A DNA stretch of 64,000 bases from Acinetobacter zhairuonensis (GCF_022601715.1 NZ_JAKVIM010000006.1:1-64000); one strand, 5' to 3'. Counted from the first letter of the stretch, positions 25,847 to 36,003 are shown. Program-made: numbers and translations. The notes: generated from the letters alone by a model not told the origin.

Positions 25847-25880
25847 AAAAAAGCCTCAGCAAGATATTGGGGCTTTTTTT
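25847..25880. terminator. Bidirectional terminator
   Basis: AAAAAGCC... and ...GGCTTTTT arms pair around a loop of about 11 nt (25850-25877), with A and T runs on either side. On the minus strand it follows the Gln-rich gene. Confidence 0.7.
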
Positions 25881-25897
25881 ATATATCAGTGAACATT

Positions 25898-26113
25898 TTA
25901 CTGATTTTTTTGATCTTTTTTTCGTTGTATATCTTCGTAATCCTTCTGATTTTGTTGGCGCTGTTGATCTGGCTTATAGTGTTGATTTTGATGATGGTCT
26001 TGCTTTTGTTGCTGATCCTGCTTGTTTTGATGATATTGTTGATCTTGCTGTTTTTTTTGGAGCTCTTGATCAATTTCTTGTTGCCGATGTTGATCACTTT
26101 CTTGATTAGCCAT
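25898..26113 (-). CDS. Gln/Lys/Asp-rich low-complexity protein, 71 aa
   Basis: I cannot assign a family. The protein begins MANQESDQHRQQEIDQELQ and continues almost entirely in Gln, Lys, Asp, His and Asn, with repeated QQ(D/K) units; no hydrophobic core is possible, so it should be disordered or coiled. The ATG at 26113 has GGAAG at about 8 nt. The other strand carries open frames of hydrophobic Leu/Val-rich sequence over the same bases, which I regard as shadows because they lack ribosome binding sites. Confidence 0.55.
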   Translation of the reverse strand: MANQESDQHRQQEIDQELQKKQQDQQYHQNKQDQQQKQDHHQNQHYKPDQQRQQNQKDYEDIQRKKDQKNQ

Positions 26114-26644
26114 GCTAAAAACTTCCATTTTTAAAACAAGTTAATTATAAATTTGCATATTTATCATTATAAAGCTATCGACTTCATGTGACATTTTTTT
26201 TCATTGTAAAATGGATTATTTTAAATAAAAATATATGATTAATTAGGATGAAATTATTTAAATCTTTTAAAAATATAAATTACATTGACTACTTGATAAA
26301 ACATATCTTTTTTTTTATTTTAAATGATTTAGGTATTAATTAAATTTAAGTGGTAATTCATATTTTCAGTATTATGAAGTCCTGAATTTTTTCGGGTACA
26401 AGCCGATAAAATTCTTACGGGTAAATTTTCTGTATTAGTTTGGATTAAAGATATACGGGACTACACAAATGACACCCAACATGAGGTGAGAGCTCATTAA
26501 GTGCTGTAACTACGGTTTACTGTCTCTCTTACAGAATTTGCCTTGATATCCATTTATATTAGAGGCTTAAGTAAAAAACTTGCCAAATATGGATGAATCC
26601 ACTATTGATTGTTCTCATACTTAAAAAATTAAGTTAGATTAGAC
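26114..26644. other. 531-bp stretch without an intact gene; possible ORF relic at about 26380-26500
   Basis: Mostly AT-rich. On the + strand one frame at about 26376-26500 stays open for about 40 codons and reads like protein (FFRVQADKILTGKFSVL, then WIKDIRDYTNDTQHEVRAH, then stop), but there is a stop immediately upstream and no start or ribosome binding site. It may be the tail of a decayed gene. I do not recognise it. Confidence 0.35.
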
Positions 26645-27256
26645 ATGCTTGAAATACTCATACCCTATACTATTGCGATCATTATTTTAACTATTACTCC
26701 TGGTCTCGATACCACGCTGATTATCCGTACAGCAACTGTGGAAAATCGTCAAAAGGCTTTTCAAACTGCTTTAGGGATTAACTTTGGATGTATTATTTGG
26801 GGAGTAATTGTCGCTTGTGGTTTAGGAGCGCTTTTGGCGACTTCAGAGCTGGCTTTCACTTTATTAAAGTGGATTGGTGCTGCTTACCTTGCATGGCTCG
26901 GTTTACAATTATTGACCAAGCCACGTAGTCGCTTAGACAATAACCTTACAGTTCAGAGCACGACTAACTGGTTTTTAAAGGGTTTTTTCTGCAATATCTT
27001 GAATCCTAAAGTCGGGCTGTTTTATGTGACCTTCTTGCCACAGTTTATTCCGAGTACTGTAAACCCTTTCTTTTGGATTATGGGGCTAGTTAGCATTCAT
27101 GTTGTATTGGGTTTCCTTTGGTTGACTGTGCTTATTTTCATGATGCAACCCATCTCTAAATTTCTTAAACAACCGAAAATTGTAAAGCGTTTAGACCAAA
27201 TTACAGGAGCTATTTTCTTATTATTTGCCATTAAACTAATATTTAGTAAACGTTAA
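26645..27256 (+). CDS. LysE/RhtB-family amino acid exporter, 203 aa
   Basis: This inner-membrane exporter has about six hydrophobic segments. The family signature ITPGLDTTLIIRTA lies at residues about 16-29, followed by the GINFGCIIWGVIVACGLGALL helix and NILNPKVGLFYVTFLPQF near the middle, typical of the RhtB group exporting amino acids such as threonine or homoserine. Length is normal. It is a single gene with no regulator beside it. Confidence 0.93.
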   Translation: MLEILIPYTIAIIILTITPGLDTTLIIRTATVENRQKAFQTALGINFGCIIWGVIVACGLGALLATSELAFTLLKWIGAAYLAWLGLQLLTKPRSRLDNNLTVQSTTNWFLKGFFCNILNPKVGLFYVTFLPQFIPSTVNPFFWIMGLVSIHVVLGFLWLTVLIFMMQPISKFLKQPKIVKRLDQITGAIFLLFAIKLIFSKR

Positions 27257-27385
27257 GCACTGTTTGCTAGAAAAACTGTCATGGCTAAAAGAGGGCTGAC
27301 TTTCGGGGTTGGTTCAACAAGAAATTACAACAGCTTCGCATTTTGGCGATTAAAATAGATCTAAAGCATATAAAACAGGTGCATT

Positions 27386-27706
27386 ATGAAAAAAATAATA
27401 ATGTGTTGCTGCTTTTTGTATTCTGGAACATTATTTGCCTCTATGCAGGACAATATCAGCCTATGCGAAGCTATTGCGATTGTTGCAGGCAATGTCATGC
27501 AAGAAAGGCAGGATGAAGTACCACTTCTTGCCCAAAAGCAAATTGCACTTGAATATGATGATGGGGCGCGGGATTTATATGAAGCCATAGTCGAAGATGC
27601 TTATGATCTGCCAATACTCCCAAATGACAGTCAAAAGCAACAAGCCGTACAAAGCTTCAAATTAGAATATTTTGATTATTGTGAACATGCCGAGGTCAGT
27701 CAATAA
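27386..27706 (+). CDS. Secreted hypothetical protein, 106 aa
   Basis: A signal peptide is visible: MKKIIMCCCFLYSGTLFAS, with a positively charged start, a hydrophobic core and likely cleavage after LFA. The mature part is acidic with two Cys near its ends (SLCEAI and DYCEHA), possibly forming a disulfide in the periplasm. I do not recognise the family. A terminator follows about 55 bp after the stop. Confidence 0.65.
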   Translation: MKKIIMCCCFLYSGTLFASMQDNISLCEAIAIVAGNVMQERQDEVPLLAQKQIALEYDDGARDLYEAIVEDAYDLPILPNDSQKQQAVQSFKLEYFDYCEHAEVSQ

Positions 27707-27756
27707 ATAGGGCATTTCTGAACGAAGCTGTAAACTTTTTAGACAGTACGTGATAT

Positions 27757-27790
27757 TAAAATCCCCTCATTGCGAGGGGATTTTTTTTAA
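27757..27790. terminator. Bidirectional terminator
   Basis: Stem AATCCCCTC (27760-27768) / GAGGGGATT (27774-27782), 5-nt loop, then T8. Shared by the convergent secreted protein and MscS genes. Confidence 0.88.
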
Positions 27791-27791
27791 T

Positions 27792-29078
27792 TTAGCTATG
27801 CGAAGTTGAACGTTCTACATGATAATCATGTGTTGCTTGAGCAGTATGTTGTGCCAGTATCTTCATATCGGATCCTGAAGGTGCTTGATAAATTGTCAGG
27901 CCAAATTCAGGGAAAATCGCAATCAGATGATCAAAGATATCGGCTTGAATGGCTTCATAATCTTTCCAGACAGTCGTGTTCGCGAAGCAATAAATCTCCA
28001 GAGGCAAACCTTCGCTGGTCGGTTGAAGCTGACGTACCATAATAGTCTGGTGCTGAGAAATACCTGGATGTTGTTTTAAGTAGAACTCAACGTAGGCACG
28101 AAAAGTACCCAAATTGGTCAGGCGGCGCTGGTTATATATCGCTTGATTGGAGAGTTGTAAATTGAACTCTTCAAGTTCTTCTTGTTTGGTATCTAAATAC
28201 TGATCCAAAAGCAAAAAATCTTTTAATTTATTTTGCTCATCATTACTCATGAAATGAACACTGCTTTGATCAATAAAGATGGAACGCTTAATACGACGTA
28301 CACCCGCCTGAGCCATACCACGCCAGTTTCTAAAAGTATCGGTGACCAGCTTGTTGGTTGGAATAGTGGTAAAGGTTTTATCGAAATTTTGTACCGTCAC
28401 AGTGTGCAGAGACATATCAATCACATCACCATCGGCATTTAAAGAGGGCATTTCGATCCAATCGCCAATACGCACCATGTCATAAGATGAGATCTGTACT
28501 GAAGCTACCAGAGATAAAATTGTATTTTGAAATACCAACATTAGCACCGCAGCCATTGCACCAAAACCAGCCAAGAGCGTAAATACATCTTTTTTCAAGA
28601 ATGTGCCTAGGATCATCAAGCCACAAACCACAAAAATGATCAGTTTAACCAGTTGTAAATAACCTTTAATCGGCTTGTTCTTGGATTTCGGATTGCGTTG
28701 ATAAATGGCATTGAAAATATTAAGGCTTTCACCAATTGCCAGTGCAATGGTCAGAAAAATAAAAGCCTGTGATGCCATTTGGACCAAATTGACCAGTTTT
28801 ATAGAAAGATGAGGTACCGTCACAATACCATTCATGATGACGATCGCAGGAACGATATTGGCAATACGGCGGATGACATTATGTTGAGTAAAAATATCGT
28901 TATTGGCAAATTTAATTTTTTCTATAAGTTTTCGTATGCCACGCACAACGACTTTCTTTGCGAAAAAATTAGTCAAAATGGCAAGTAATATCAATAGTGC
29001 TAGAGAAATTAGCATGTCTAACCAAGGATATTGATTTGCCCAATCTAAACTACGTTGGATAAAAGCGAAATGCTGCAA
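27792..29078 (-). CDS. MscS-family mechanosensitive channel (YbdG-like), about 428 aa
   Basis: This inner-membrane channel opens under hypo-osmotic stress. N-terminal membrane helices (LDMLISLALLILLAILT and following) lead to the pore helix region GFGAMAAVLMLVFQNTILSLVAS and the MscS beta domain with RIGDWIEM and VTVQNFDKTFTTIPTNKL, then an extended cytoplasmic domain. Length and sequence resemble E. coli YbdG. The start is one of two TTG codons: 29078, with GAGG 6 nt upstream, is preferred over 29090. Confidence 0.9.
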   Translation of the reverse strand: MQHFAFIQRSLDWANQYPWLDMLISLALLILLAILTNFFAKKVVVRGIRKLIEKIKFANNDIFTQHNVIRRIANIVPAIVIMNGIVTVPHLSIKLVNLVQMASQAFIFLTIALAIGESLNIFNAIYQRNPKSKNKPIKGYLQLVKLIIFVVCGLMILGTFLKKDVFTLLAGFGAMAAVLMLVFQNTILSLVASVQISSYDMVRIGDWIEMPSLNADGDVIDMSLHTVTVQNFDKTFTTIPTNKLVTDTFRNWRGMAQAGVRRIKRSIFIDQSSVHFMSNDEQNKLKDFLLLDQYLDTKQEELEEFNLQLSNQAIYNQRRLTNLGTFRAYVEFYLKQHPGISQHQTIMVRQLQPTSEGLPLEIYCFANTTVWKDYEAIQADIFDHLIAIFPEFGLTIYQAPSGSDMKILAQHTAQATHDYHVERSTSHS

Positions 29079-29276
29079 AGCTAACCTCAATATGCGACTG
29101 AACTGGCTATAGTTTATAAAGTATCAGGTTTGACTTGAAATTAAGTAACATTTTCACAACATTAGTTCAGGCAGAATTTATTGATGTTTTGACCTGATTG
29201 TTACTAGATAAGCCATCTAGCTGGTTAAATAAATTTAAAGAATAATATTATTAATTTAAATTTACTAAAAAAGATA

Positions 29277-29295
29277 AATAATAAGTATTCTCATT
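29277..29295 (+). promoter_or_regulatory. Fur-box-like site
   Basis: AATAATAAGTATTCTCATT matches 11 of 19 positions of the Fur consensus (GATAATGATAATCATTATC) by eye and lies 33 bp upstream of the siderophore receptor gene, where iron repression would be expected. Confidence 0.5.
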
Positions 29296-29327
29296 AATGT
29301 GCAGTATCGTTAGAATAAGCTCACGCA

Positions 29328-31520
29328 ATGCCTTATCTTTCTTCCAGTAGAGTTTACCTAACAGTGAAGCCATTACACCCACTGAGCCTAAGTATAAAAG
29401 TCGTATTTGGCTTAACAACAGCCTTCAGCCCATTACTGGTTCATGCTGCTGAATCAGAAGATACTAATCTTTTAGAAACCATTCATTTAACTGCCAAACA
29501 ATCAGATCAAAAAAAAATCGGGCAACAAACTGCAAGCACATTAAGAGGGACGCAAACTAATTTAGAAACGCCGCAAACGGTCAATGTCGTATCGAATCAA
29601 TATATTGAAGATTTCGAGCCTGCAACCTTGGATGCTGCATTAACGCAGGTGAGTGGTATTACTCAAGGCAATACGCTGGCAGGTACGCAAGATACTGTGA
29701 TGAAGCGAGGTTTTGGTGATAACCGTGATGGTTCGATCATGATTAATGGACTCCCTATTGTACAGGGACGTGCCATGAATGCCGCAGTCGAGCAGGTTGA
29801 GGTGCTCAAAGGTCCAGCGTCTTTACTCTACGGAATTATGGATCCTGGTGGCGTGGTCAATGTAATTACTAAAAAGCCACAACCTGAACAGGCTTCTGAA
29901 GTATCACTTTATGGTTCTAGTTTTGGTAATGGTAAAAATGGCTTAGGTGGAAGCGTAGACACAACAGGTGCCATTGGCGAAAGTAACTTTGCTTATCGTT
30001 TAATTGTCGATTATTCAGACCAAGATTACTGGCGTAACTTCGGTTACAACCAACAGACTTTAATTGCACCATCTTTGGCATGGGACAATGGTCAAACACA
30101 AGTCAATCTGAGTTATCAATATCGAGATTTTGATGTGCCATTTGACCGTACGACGGTTTTTGATCCTACGACCAATAAGGCGCTACCTATTTCGAAATAT
30201 ACCCGTTTAGATGAAGCGTTTAACCAAACCAATGGTGAAGATCATCTGGCACAATTGACGGTCGATCATCAGATCAACGATGAATGGTCAGCGCATTTGG
30301 GCTATAGCTACAATTATGAAACTTACGATGCCAATCAGTTACGCATTACTAAGCTCAATACGACCAAGCATACCGTAACCCGCCGTACCGATGGCACACT
30401 GGGTGCAGAAAGTGTTGATAGCGCGGGGCAGGCGTATTTAGAGGGACATTTTAATACGCTGGGATTGCAGCATGATCTTCAAGTTGGTTCAGATATTGAA
30501 TATCGAAAATATTATCGCCCCAACATGGTCCGTGGCAGCAGCAGTACATTAGATTATTTAAATCCAGTCTATGGGCAAGTCACGGCATCTAACAGTATTG
30601 ATGACAATGCCAGTGAGCAAACCGATAAATTGCATACCTATGGGTTCTATATACAAGATGCGATTCATCTCACTGATCAATGGATTGCGGTATTAGGTGG
30701 ACGATATACGCATTATCAACAAACAGCGGGGCGTGGACGTCCGTTTAGTATTAATACTGATACCAATGATGATGCGTGGTTACCTCGTGCAGGTTTGGTC
30801 TATAAATGGAATGACCAACTGTCGCTATATACCAGTTATACCGAATCTTTGAAACCAAACTCTTCAATTGCACCATTAAGCGGTGGTCAAATTGATTCAG
30901 ATGTTCAGCCTGAAAAAGCTAAGTCCTATGAAGTTGGTTTGAAGTACGAATTGGATGATCGCTTAAGAGCTAATTTTGCCTTGTATGACATAAAAAAGCG
31001 TAATGTATTGGCCAGCGTAACTAATACTGCAACGGGTGAAAATGAGCTGCATACCTCAGGTGAAGTGGGCTCTAAAGGCTTGGAATTTGATGTGACGGGT
31101 CAAATTACGGATCAGCTTGATGCCACATTGACCTATGCTTATACCGATGCGAAAGTTTTACAAGATGAAGATACCGACTTAATTGGTAATCGCTTGAATA
31201 ATGTTGCCAAGAATACCGCTTCTTTAAGTTTTGCCTATGACTATGGGCAACTGGGCAATGGTAATTTGCGCATGGGCGTCAGTGGTAACTACGTGGGTAA
31301 GCGAGCCGGTGACACGGAAAATACCTTTACGTTACCCGACTATGCTGTTGCTAATGCTTTTGTTAGTTACGACACCAAAATTGTGCATCAAGATGTTAAC
31401 TTTAAATTTAATCTGAATAATATTTTTGATACGACTTACTACACCGCAAGTGTAAGTAATTTGACAGTTTCACAAGGTGATGCGCGTCAGGCAGTGCTAA
31501 AAGCCACGATGAAGTTCTAA
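29328..31520 (+). CDS. TonB-dependent siderophore receptor, 730 aa
   Basis: This outer-membrane ferric-siderophore receptor uses TonB-transmitted energy. A signal peptide ends near LLVHA-AE (about residue 40). The plug domain has TPQTVNVVSNQYIEDF, then RGFGDNRDGSIMINGLP and VEVLKGPASLLYG, MDPGGVVNVITKKP. A 22-strand barrel follows, with FDVTGQITDQLDATLTYAYT and the C-terminal strand ending in VLKATMKF (terminal Phe, as expected for BAM insertion). The PQTVNVV and RG(F)(G) plug motifs are of the FhuA/FpvA-like type. The ligand is unknown and there are no biosynthesis genes beside it, so a xenosiderophore is possible. A Fur-like site precedes it. Confidence 0.94.
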   Translation: MPYLSSSRVYLTVKPLHPLSLSIKVVFGLTTAFSPLLVHAAESEDTNLLETIHLTAKQSDQKKIGQQTASTLRGTQTNLETPQTVNVVSNQYIEDFEPATLDAALTQVSGITQGNTLAGTQDTVMKRGFGDNRDGSIMINGLPIVQGRAMNAAVEQVEVLKGPASLLYGIMDPGGVVNVITKKPQPEQASEVSLYGSSFGNGKNGLGGSVDTTGAIGESNFAYRLIVDYSDQDYWRNFGYNQQTLIAPSLAWDNGQTQVNLSYQYRDFDVPFDRTTVFDPTTNKALPISKYTRLDEAFNQTNGEDHLAQLTVDHQINDEWSAHLGYSYNYETYDANQLRITKLNTTKHTVTRRTDGTLGAESVDSAGQAYLEGHFNTLGLQHDLQVGSDIEYRKYYRPNMVRGSSSTLDYLNPVYGQVTASNSIDDNASEQTDKLHTYGFYIQDAIHLTDQWIAVLGGRYTHYQQTAGRGRPFSINTDTNDDAWLPRAGLVYKWNDQLSLYTSYTESLKPNSSIAPLSGGQIDSDVQPEKAKSYEVGLKYELDDRLRANFALYDIKKRNVLASVTNTATGENELHTSGEVGSKGLEFDVTGQITDQLDATLTYAYTDAKVLQDEDTDLIGNRLNNVAKNTASLSFAYDYGQLGNGNLRMGVSGNYVGKRAGDTENTFTLPDYAVANAFVSYDTKIVHQDVNFKFNLNNIFDTTYYTASVSNLTVSQGDARQAVLKATMKF

Positions 31521-31543
31521 ACACATTCAGTTTATAGTTAAAG

Positions 31544-31572
31544 AAAAGGGCGTCTAAATGACGCCCTTTTAA
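31544..31572. terminator. Bidirectional terminator
   Basis: Stem AAAAGGGCGT (31544-31553) / ACGCCCTTTT (31561-31570), 10 bp, 7-nt loop, between the convergent receptor and DUF2058 genes. Confidence 0.88.
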
Positions 31573-32109
31573 TTACCACATTAAATCATCTGGGATCACA
31601 TAAGCTGCGTACGGATCTTCTTCATCGGTCACTTGCTCATTCTTTTCAGAATTGTTCACAATAATGAAGCCTGTCATTTTTTCATTAATACGATCTGCCA
31701 GCGCTTTTGGCAAATATGCATAGCTGTCTTGATCTTTGGCGATCACTAGGCTGCCAGAAACCAGTGCGTTATAGACTTGCTGTTGTAAATATACTTTTTT
31801 AATCTTGGTTTCATCAATAAACTGATAGGCAACATCGCCCGCAGCATCTTTAATTTTATGTTGCTTAATCATTTGCACGATGGCAGCTTTGAGCTCTTTT
31901 TCTTGCAGGATGGTTTTCTTTTCTTGCTCTAGCGCTTGGTCTTTTTCTATTTTCGCTTGATGGTCTTTGGCAATTTTAGCTTTGATTTCGGCATCGTCAT
32001 TTTGCCCTGTGCGTTGTTCATGCACCGCCTGTTTCGACAGTTTTTTCGCTTTTTTGTTGTCAACCAGACCAGCTTTGAGCAACTGTGCCTGCAATGCATT
32101 TTTAACCAT
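31573..32109 (-). CDS. DUF2058 protein (YaiL-like), 178 aa
   Basis: The N-terminal half is a highly charged helical region (SKQAVHEQRTGQNDDAEIKAK and Glu/Lys repeats, about 25-85), followed by a compact C-terminal domain (AYQFIDETKIKKVYLQQQVYNAL, split here, and AYLPKALADRI). This is the layout of the YaiL/DUF2058 family, described as nucleoprotein/polynucleotide-associated. The molecular role is unknown. It is 17 bp after the YoaK-like gene on the same strand. Confidence 0.88.
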   Translation of the reverse strand: MVKNALQAQLLKAGLVDNKKAKKLSKQAVHEQRTGQNDDAEIKAKIAKDHQAKIEKDQALEQEKKTILQEKELKAAIVQMIKQHKIKDAAGDVAYQFIDETKIKKVYLQQQVYNALVSGSLVIAKDQDSYAYLPKALADRINEKMTGFIIVNNSEKNEQVTDEEDPYAAYVIPDDLMW

Positions 32110-32126
32110 AATAAATTCCGAAAGGG

Positions 32127-32795
32127 TTAATGACGACGATATTGAAAATAAATGATCCAGTACACCAGACTTAAGCAGAAACTTAAACCGACTGGAATCA
32201 GATAGGCATCTAATTTTAAATAAGGATAAATCAAGCTTGCAACCAATCCACCAATCAGAAAGCCAAATAAAATGAGTAAATGTAAAATAATTCGGCGCTG
32301 ACCGACTTTTAAGCCACGAAGTCGATACCCTAAAGCCAGTCCTAAATCGGTTAATACACCTGAAAGGTGAGTTGTTCGAATAATCGTGCCTTTATAGTGA
32401 CTCACCATGGCATTCTGAATACCCATTGCAGCACACGCCCATAACAATGCGTAACGTGGCAAATAGGGTAAAAGTAACCAGCAGATGAAAATGAAAAAAG
32501 CGACTAAGCTGAGCGGAACACCGTAGCGCCGTCCCAGTTGGAAATTGCTATTTGCAAGAATTAGTCCGCTATAACACGACCCAGCGACATAACATAAGAT
32601 CACAAGGACTAGGTAGAAAATTGTTGCAGGTTGCCATTGCACTAGCGCCATCGACAACATACTCACATTCCCAGTCATATGAGAAACGGACTGGTGCAAT
32701 ACAGTCACCAGTCCGAGTACGTTAATCATGCCCGCATTAATGGCAAGAAAGAATGCCCCAAGTTGCATCCAAAACGGTAAAGTTTGAAATGGCAT
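32127..32795 (-). CDS. YoaK/DUF1275 membrane protein, 222 aa
   Basis: About six transmembrane helices with the family pattern NAGMINVLGLVTVLHQSVSHMTGN near the N-terminus (residues about 20-43) and GIQNAMVSHYKGTIIRTTHLSG (split) in the middle. The function of DUF1275 proteins is not established; a transport role is often assumed. The ATG at 32795 is preferred to the TTG at 32807. It lies between SstT and DUF2058 genes on the same strand. Confidence 0.88.
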   Translation of the reverse strand: MPFQTLPFWMQLGAFFLAINAGMINVLGLVTVLHQSVSHMTGNVSMLSMALVQWQPATIFYLVLVILCYVAGSCYSGLILANSNFQLGRRYGVPLSLVAFFIFICWLLLPYLPRYALLWACAAMGIQNAMVSHYKGTIIRTTHLSGVLTDLGLALGYRLRGLKVGQRRIILHLLILFGFLIGGLVASLIYPYLKLDAYLIPVGLSFCLSLVYWIIYFQYRRH

Positions 32796-32847
32796 ATCGT
32801 GATACAACCATCCAAGAAATGTCTAAATGATTATTTATAAAATAATA

Positions 32848-34041
32848 TTATCGCGCCGCGCGATCAACTGCTGCTGTAAATAAAACATCAGTAGATGAGT
32901 TTAAAGCTGTTTCAGTCGAGTCTTGCAATACGCTGATGACCATACCGATGGCAACCACTTGCATCGCGATATCCGAAGAAATACCAAATAAACCACAAGC
33001 TACGGGAATTAGCAGTAATGAACCACCAGCAACACCCGAAGCACCACAAGCAGAAATAGAAGCAACCACAGATAAAATTAACATTGTGGTTAAATCAACT
33101 GAAATACCTAAAGTATGCACAGCTGCCAATGTTAGTACAGTAATGGTCACTGAAGCGCCCGCCATGTTAATGGTTGCACCTAATGGAATGGCGACACCTG
33201 CTGTAGCTTCATTCACACCTAAACGTTTTGCGAGGTCAAGGTTAACTGGAATGTTCGCAGCAGAACTACGGGTAAAGAAAGCAGTAATACCACTTTCACG
33301 TAAACATTTGAAAACCAGTGGATACGGGTTTTGACGAATGACTAAAGCAACTAAGATCGGATTAATGACCAGCGCAACAAATACCATTGTACCGAGTAAT
33401 ACAGCCAATAATTGTGCATAGCTTTCTAAAGTTTTTAAGCCAGCATCAGCAAAAGTTACTGCAACTAGACCAAAAATACCAATTGGTGCAAAGTTAATCA
33501 CAATACGGATAACGCTATTTACAGCGTGAGCAGCGTCCGAAATGAAAGCTTTGGTCGAATCTTGCGCATGACGAAACGCTAAACCAAGCGCAATTGCCCA
33601 AGCCAAAATACCAATAAAGTTAGCATTAGAAATTGCAACGACAGGATTTGAAATAAAACTTAAAAGTAAGTTCTTTAGAATCTCTGCCAAGCTACCAGGT
33701 GGTTGTAAATCACCTTGTGCAGGAATATCCAAGAATAATGTACTTGGGAAAGCTAGGCTTGCAACAACAGCACTGAATGCAGCGAGTAACATGCCCATAG
33801 CGTACAAGATCATAATCGGACGAAGATTCGCACTATGCCCAACTTTAAAGTTAGCAATAGATGACATCACTAAAACAAAGACCAGAATCGGCGCGACAGA
33901 TTTTAGTGCCTTAATGAATAAGTCACCTAAAAGGCTTAAATAAGGAGCAGCATTCGGAAAAGTGAAGGCAACAGCCATCCCTAGAATGATGGCAATGATA
34001 ATTCGCGTAACTAAACTTAAACGCGCAAAAGCTGAAAACAT
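32848..34041 (-). CDS. sstT: Serine/threonine:Na+ symporter SstT, 397 aa
   Basis: This inner-membrane dicarboxylate/amino acid:cation symporter imports serine and threonine with Na+. It shows the family features [20 protein letters not shown], the hairpin-rich [18 protein letters not shown] segment and [18 protein letters not shown], followed by a [19 protein letters not shown] end. Length is as in E. coli SstT. Single gene with a roughly 230-bp AT-rich upstream region. Confidence 0.95.
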   Translation of the reverse strand: MFSAFARLSLVTRIIIAIILGMAVAFTFPNAAPYLSLLGDLFIKALKSVAPILVFVLVMSSIANFKVGHSANLRPIMILYAMGMLLAAFSAVVASLAFPSTLFLDIPAQGDLQPPGSLAEILKNLLLSFISNPVVAISNANFIGILAWAIALGLAFRHAQDSTKAFISDAAHAVNSVIRIVINFAPIGIFGLVAVTFADAGLKTLESYAQLLAVLLGTMVFVALVINPILVALVIRQNPYPLVFKCLRESGITAFFTRSSAANIPVNLDLAKRLGVNEATAGVAIPLGATINMAGASVTITVLTLAAVHTLGISVDLTTMLILSVVASISACGASGVAGGSLLLIPVACGLFGISSDIAMQVVAIGMVISVLQDSTETALNSSTDVLFTAAVDRAAR

Positions 34042-34269
34042 AGGCTAGCCTTGTCTGTACTACGAGGGCAGAGGTTAAAATTAAGTGTGCAATTCTATAC
34101 CTAAAATTTACAATGATTAAAAATTATTTTGCTATAAAAACTAAATTATTCATTTTAAAGTTGATATTTTCTGTTTTAAATCGCGAAAAAACCGAATTTT
34201 ATTGCAAAAACTGCCTTATCTATACAAATTTATCGTAAATAACATGTTTTAAATTATTCACTTATATTT

Positions 34270-36003
34270 TCAAGTCGTGCTTAATATTTCGGGAGCTAGG
34301 GCTTGCATAGCCTGATAATGGGTGAGGTGAATACGACCATGCAAACGTTCAAATAATCTGGAATGGATCAGTTTATCCATGACAGGACCTTTGACCTCAG
34401 ACAAGTGCAATTGAATATTCTGTTTATTTAATTCAGCATCCAATTCTTCCAGCATTTCCAAAGCACTGTAATCAATGCGACTGACTCCTGAACAATTAAT
34501 CACCACGGATTTAACGTCTTTCTTTTCACTGACGGCATTGATAAAGAAGTCTTTGAAGCTATTGGCATTCAAAAAGTTCAGGCTTTCATCAATGCGTAGT
34601 GAAAGTATGGAATCTACGGTTTTTACAGGATAACGTTGTTGGTTACGGAAATGTTGTGTGCCTTCGACCAGCCCAATCACCACCATATGCGGGCGACTGA
34701 TACGCCAAAGCATAAGCAGAAAAGTCGAAATGACACCTAAAATGAGTCCTGTCGAAATATCAATAAAAATGACACCAAAGAAGGTAATCCACATGGCAAT
34801 GCCATCGGCTTTGGAATAGTGCCATGTTTCTAAGAATGCTTTGAAATCAACTAGTTTCCAGATTGAAACAATAATTGTGGCAGCAAGTATGGCGAGTGGT
34901 AAATTTTGGAAAAAACCTGTAAAGAACAAACTCACAACCACAATAAAACAGGAAGATAGAATGCCTGCCATTGGTGTTTTTGCACCTGCATCCGCATTTA
35001 CAACTGTACGAGAGAGACTGCCAGTGACGGGGAATGCCGAACTGAGTCCAGCACTCAAATTTGAAAGTCCTAATGCAATTAATTCTTGATTGCTATTTAA
35101 AGCACTGCGTTGTTGTAAGGCTGTTGCTTGAGCAATAGAAAGCGATTCCACGAAGCTGATCATCGCGATCATGCTTGCACCAGGCAGGAGTTGAAGTACA
35201 AGCGGCCAGTTCCATTGCGGTAAGCTCAATGGTGGAAAACCAGATGGAATTTCCCCGACGGTTTTAATCCCAACACTATCTAACTGAAACAATGAAACTA
35301 AAATAATTGAGCCAACGACCAAAATTAAAGGTACAGCTTTAACCAAGAAGGCTGCAAAGCGAAAACGTTGCTGAATATGGCTTAAACCCAGTAATTTAGG
35401 GAAATAAATTAAAAATAGAATGGAAGCCAGACCAAACAGTAACGTGCCCCAATGTGTTTGATTTGCATAATGATAAAAGCTGATTAATAGTTCGGGAATG
35501 TTATTTGATTGCAGAGGGATATTGAGCAAAAACTTGATTTGCCCTAAAGCAATCAACAAAGCAGAGGCAATAATAAAACTGTGAATCACCGGGTGGCTAA
35601 TTAACTGGATAAGAAAACCAAATTTAAACAGCCCCAATAAAAAAGAAATGATCCCGACCATGACTGCAAGTAAGCATGCTGCTTGTATATAAGCTTCAGA
35701 ACCTGCGGCATAAAAAGGCGTGAGCGTAGCAAAGGTCATCATGGAGATAATGGCTACAGGACCAATGGATAGAGTCGGACTGCTGCCAAACAGTGCATAG
35801 ACAATCATTGGAAGAATACTGGCATATAGACCTGTAATGGGTGGTAATCCTGCAAGCATGGCATACGCCATACCTTGCGGAACCAGCATCGCAATTACAA
35901 TGAGTGCCGATAGAAGATCTGATTTGAATTTACTGGCATTGTAGCCAGCCAGCCATGCAGTTGCAGGCAAATACTTTAAGACGCTATTTTTTGAATGAGC
36001 CAT
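34270..36003 (-). CDS. SulP-family anion transporter with STAS domain, 577 aa
   Basis: This inner-membrane sulfate/bicarbonate-type transporter has 10-14 membrane segments, the SulP signature LVPQGMAYAMLAGLPPITGLYAS (split, about 39-61) and PVTGSLSRTVVNADAGAKTP in the middle. The C-terminal STAS domain (about 455-570) has VVINCSGVSRIDYSALEMLE. It lies downstream of a BigR-like ArsR regulator on the same strand with an 80-bp gap, suggesting sulfur-linked control. The ion carried is not evident; sulfate, sulfite or bicarbonate are possible. Confidence 0.92.
   Translation of the reverse strand: MAHSKNSVLKYLPATAWLAGYNASKFKSDLLSALIVIAMLVPQGMAYAMLAGLPPITGLYASILPMIVYALFGSSPTLSIGPVAIISMMTFATLTPFYAAGSEAYIQAACLLAVMVGIISFLLGLFKFGFLIQLISHPVIHSFIIASALLIALGQIKFLLNIPLQSNNIPELLISFYHYANQTHWGTLLFGLASILFLIYFPKLLGLSHIQQRFRFAAFLVKAVPLILVVGSIILVSLFQLDSVGIKTVGEIPSGFPPLSLPQWNWPLVLQLLPGASMIAMISFVESLSIAQATALQQRSALNSNQELIALGLSNLSAGLSSAFPVTGSLSRTVVNADAGAKTPMAGILSSCFIVVVSLFFTGFFQNLPLAILAATIIVSIWKLVDFKAFLETWHYSKADGIAMWITFFGVIFIDISTGLILGVISTFLLMLWRISRPHMVVIGLVEGTQHFRNQQRYPVKTVDSILSLRIDESLNFLNANSFKDFFINAVSEKKDVKSVVINCSGVSRIDYSALEMLEELDAELNKQNIQLHLSEVKGPVMDKLIHSRLFERLHGRIHLTHYQAMQALAPEILSTT

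Noticed and set aside
25820-26134. A 104-codon Leu/Ile/Val-rich open frame on the + strand
   Set aside because: It is antisense to the Gln-rich gene (CAA/CAG codons read backwards give Leu), has no ribosome binding site, and overlaps a terminator.
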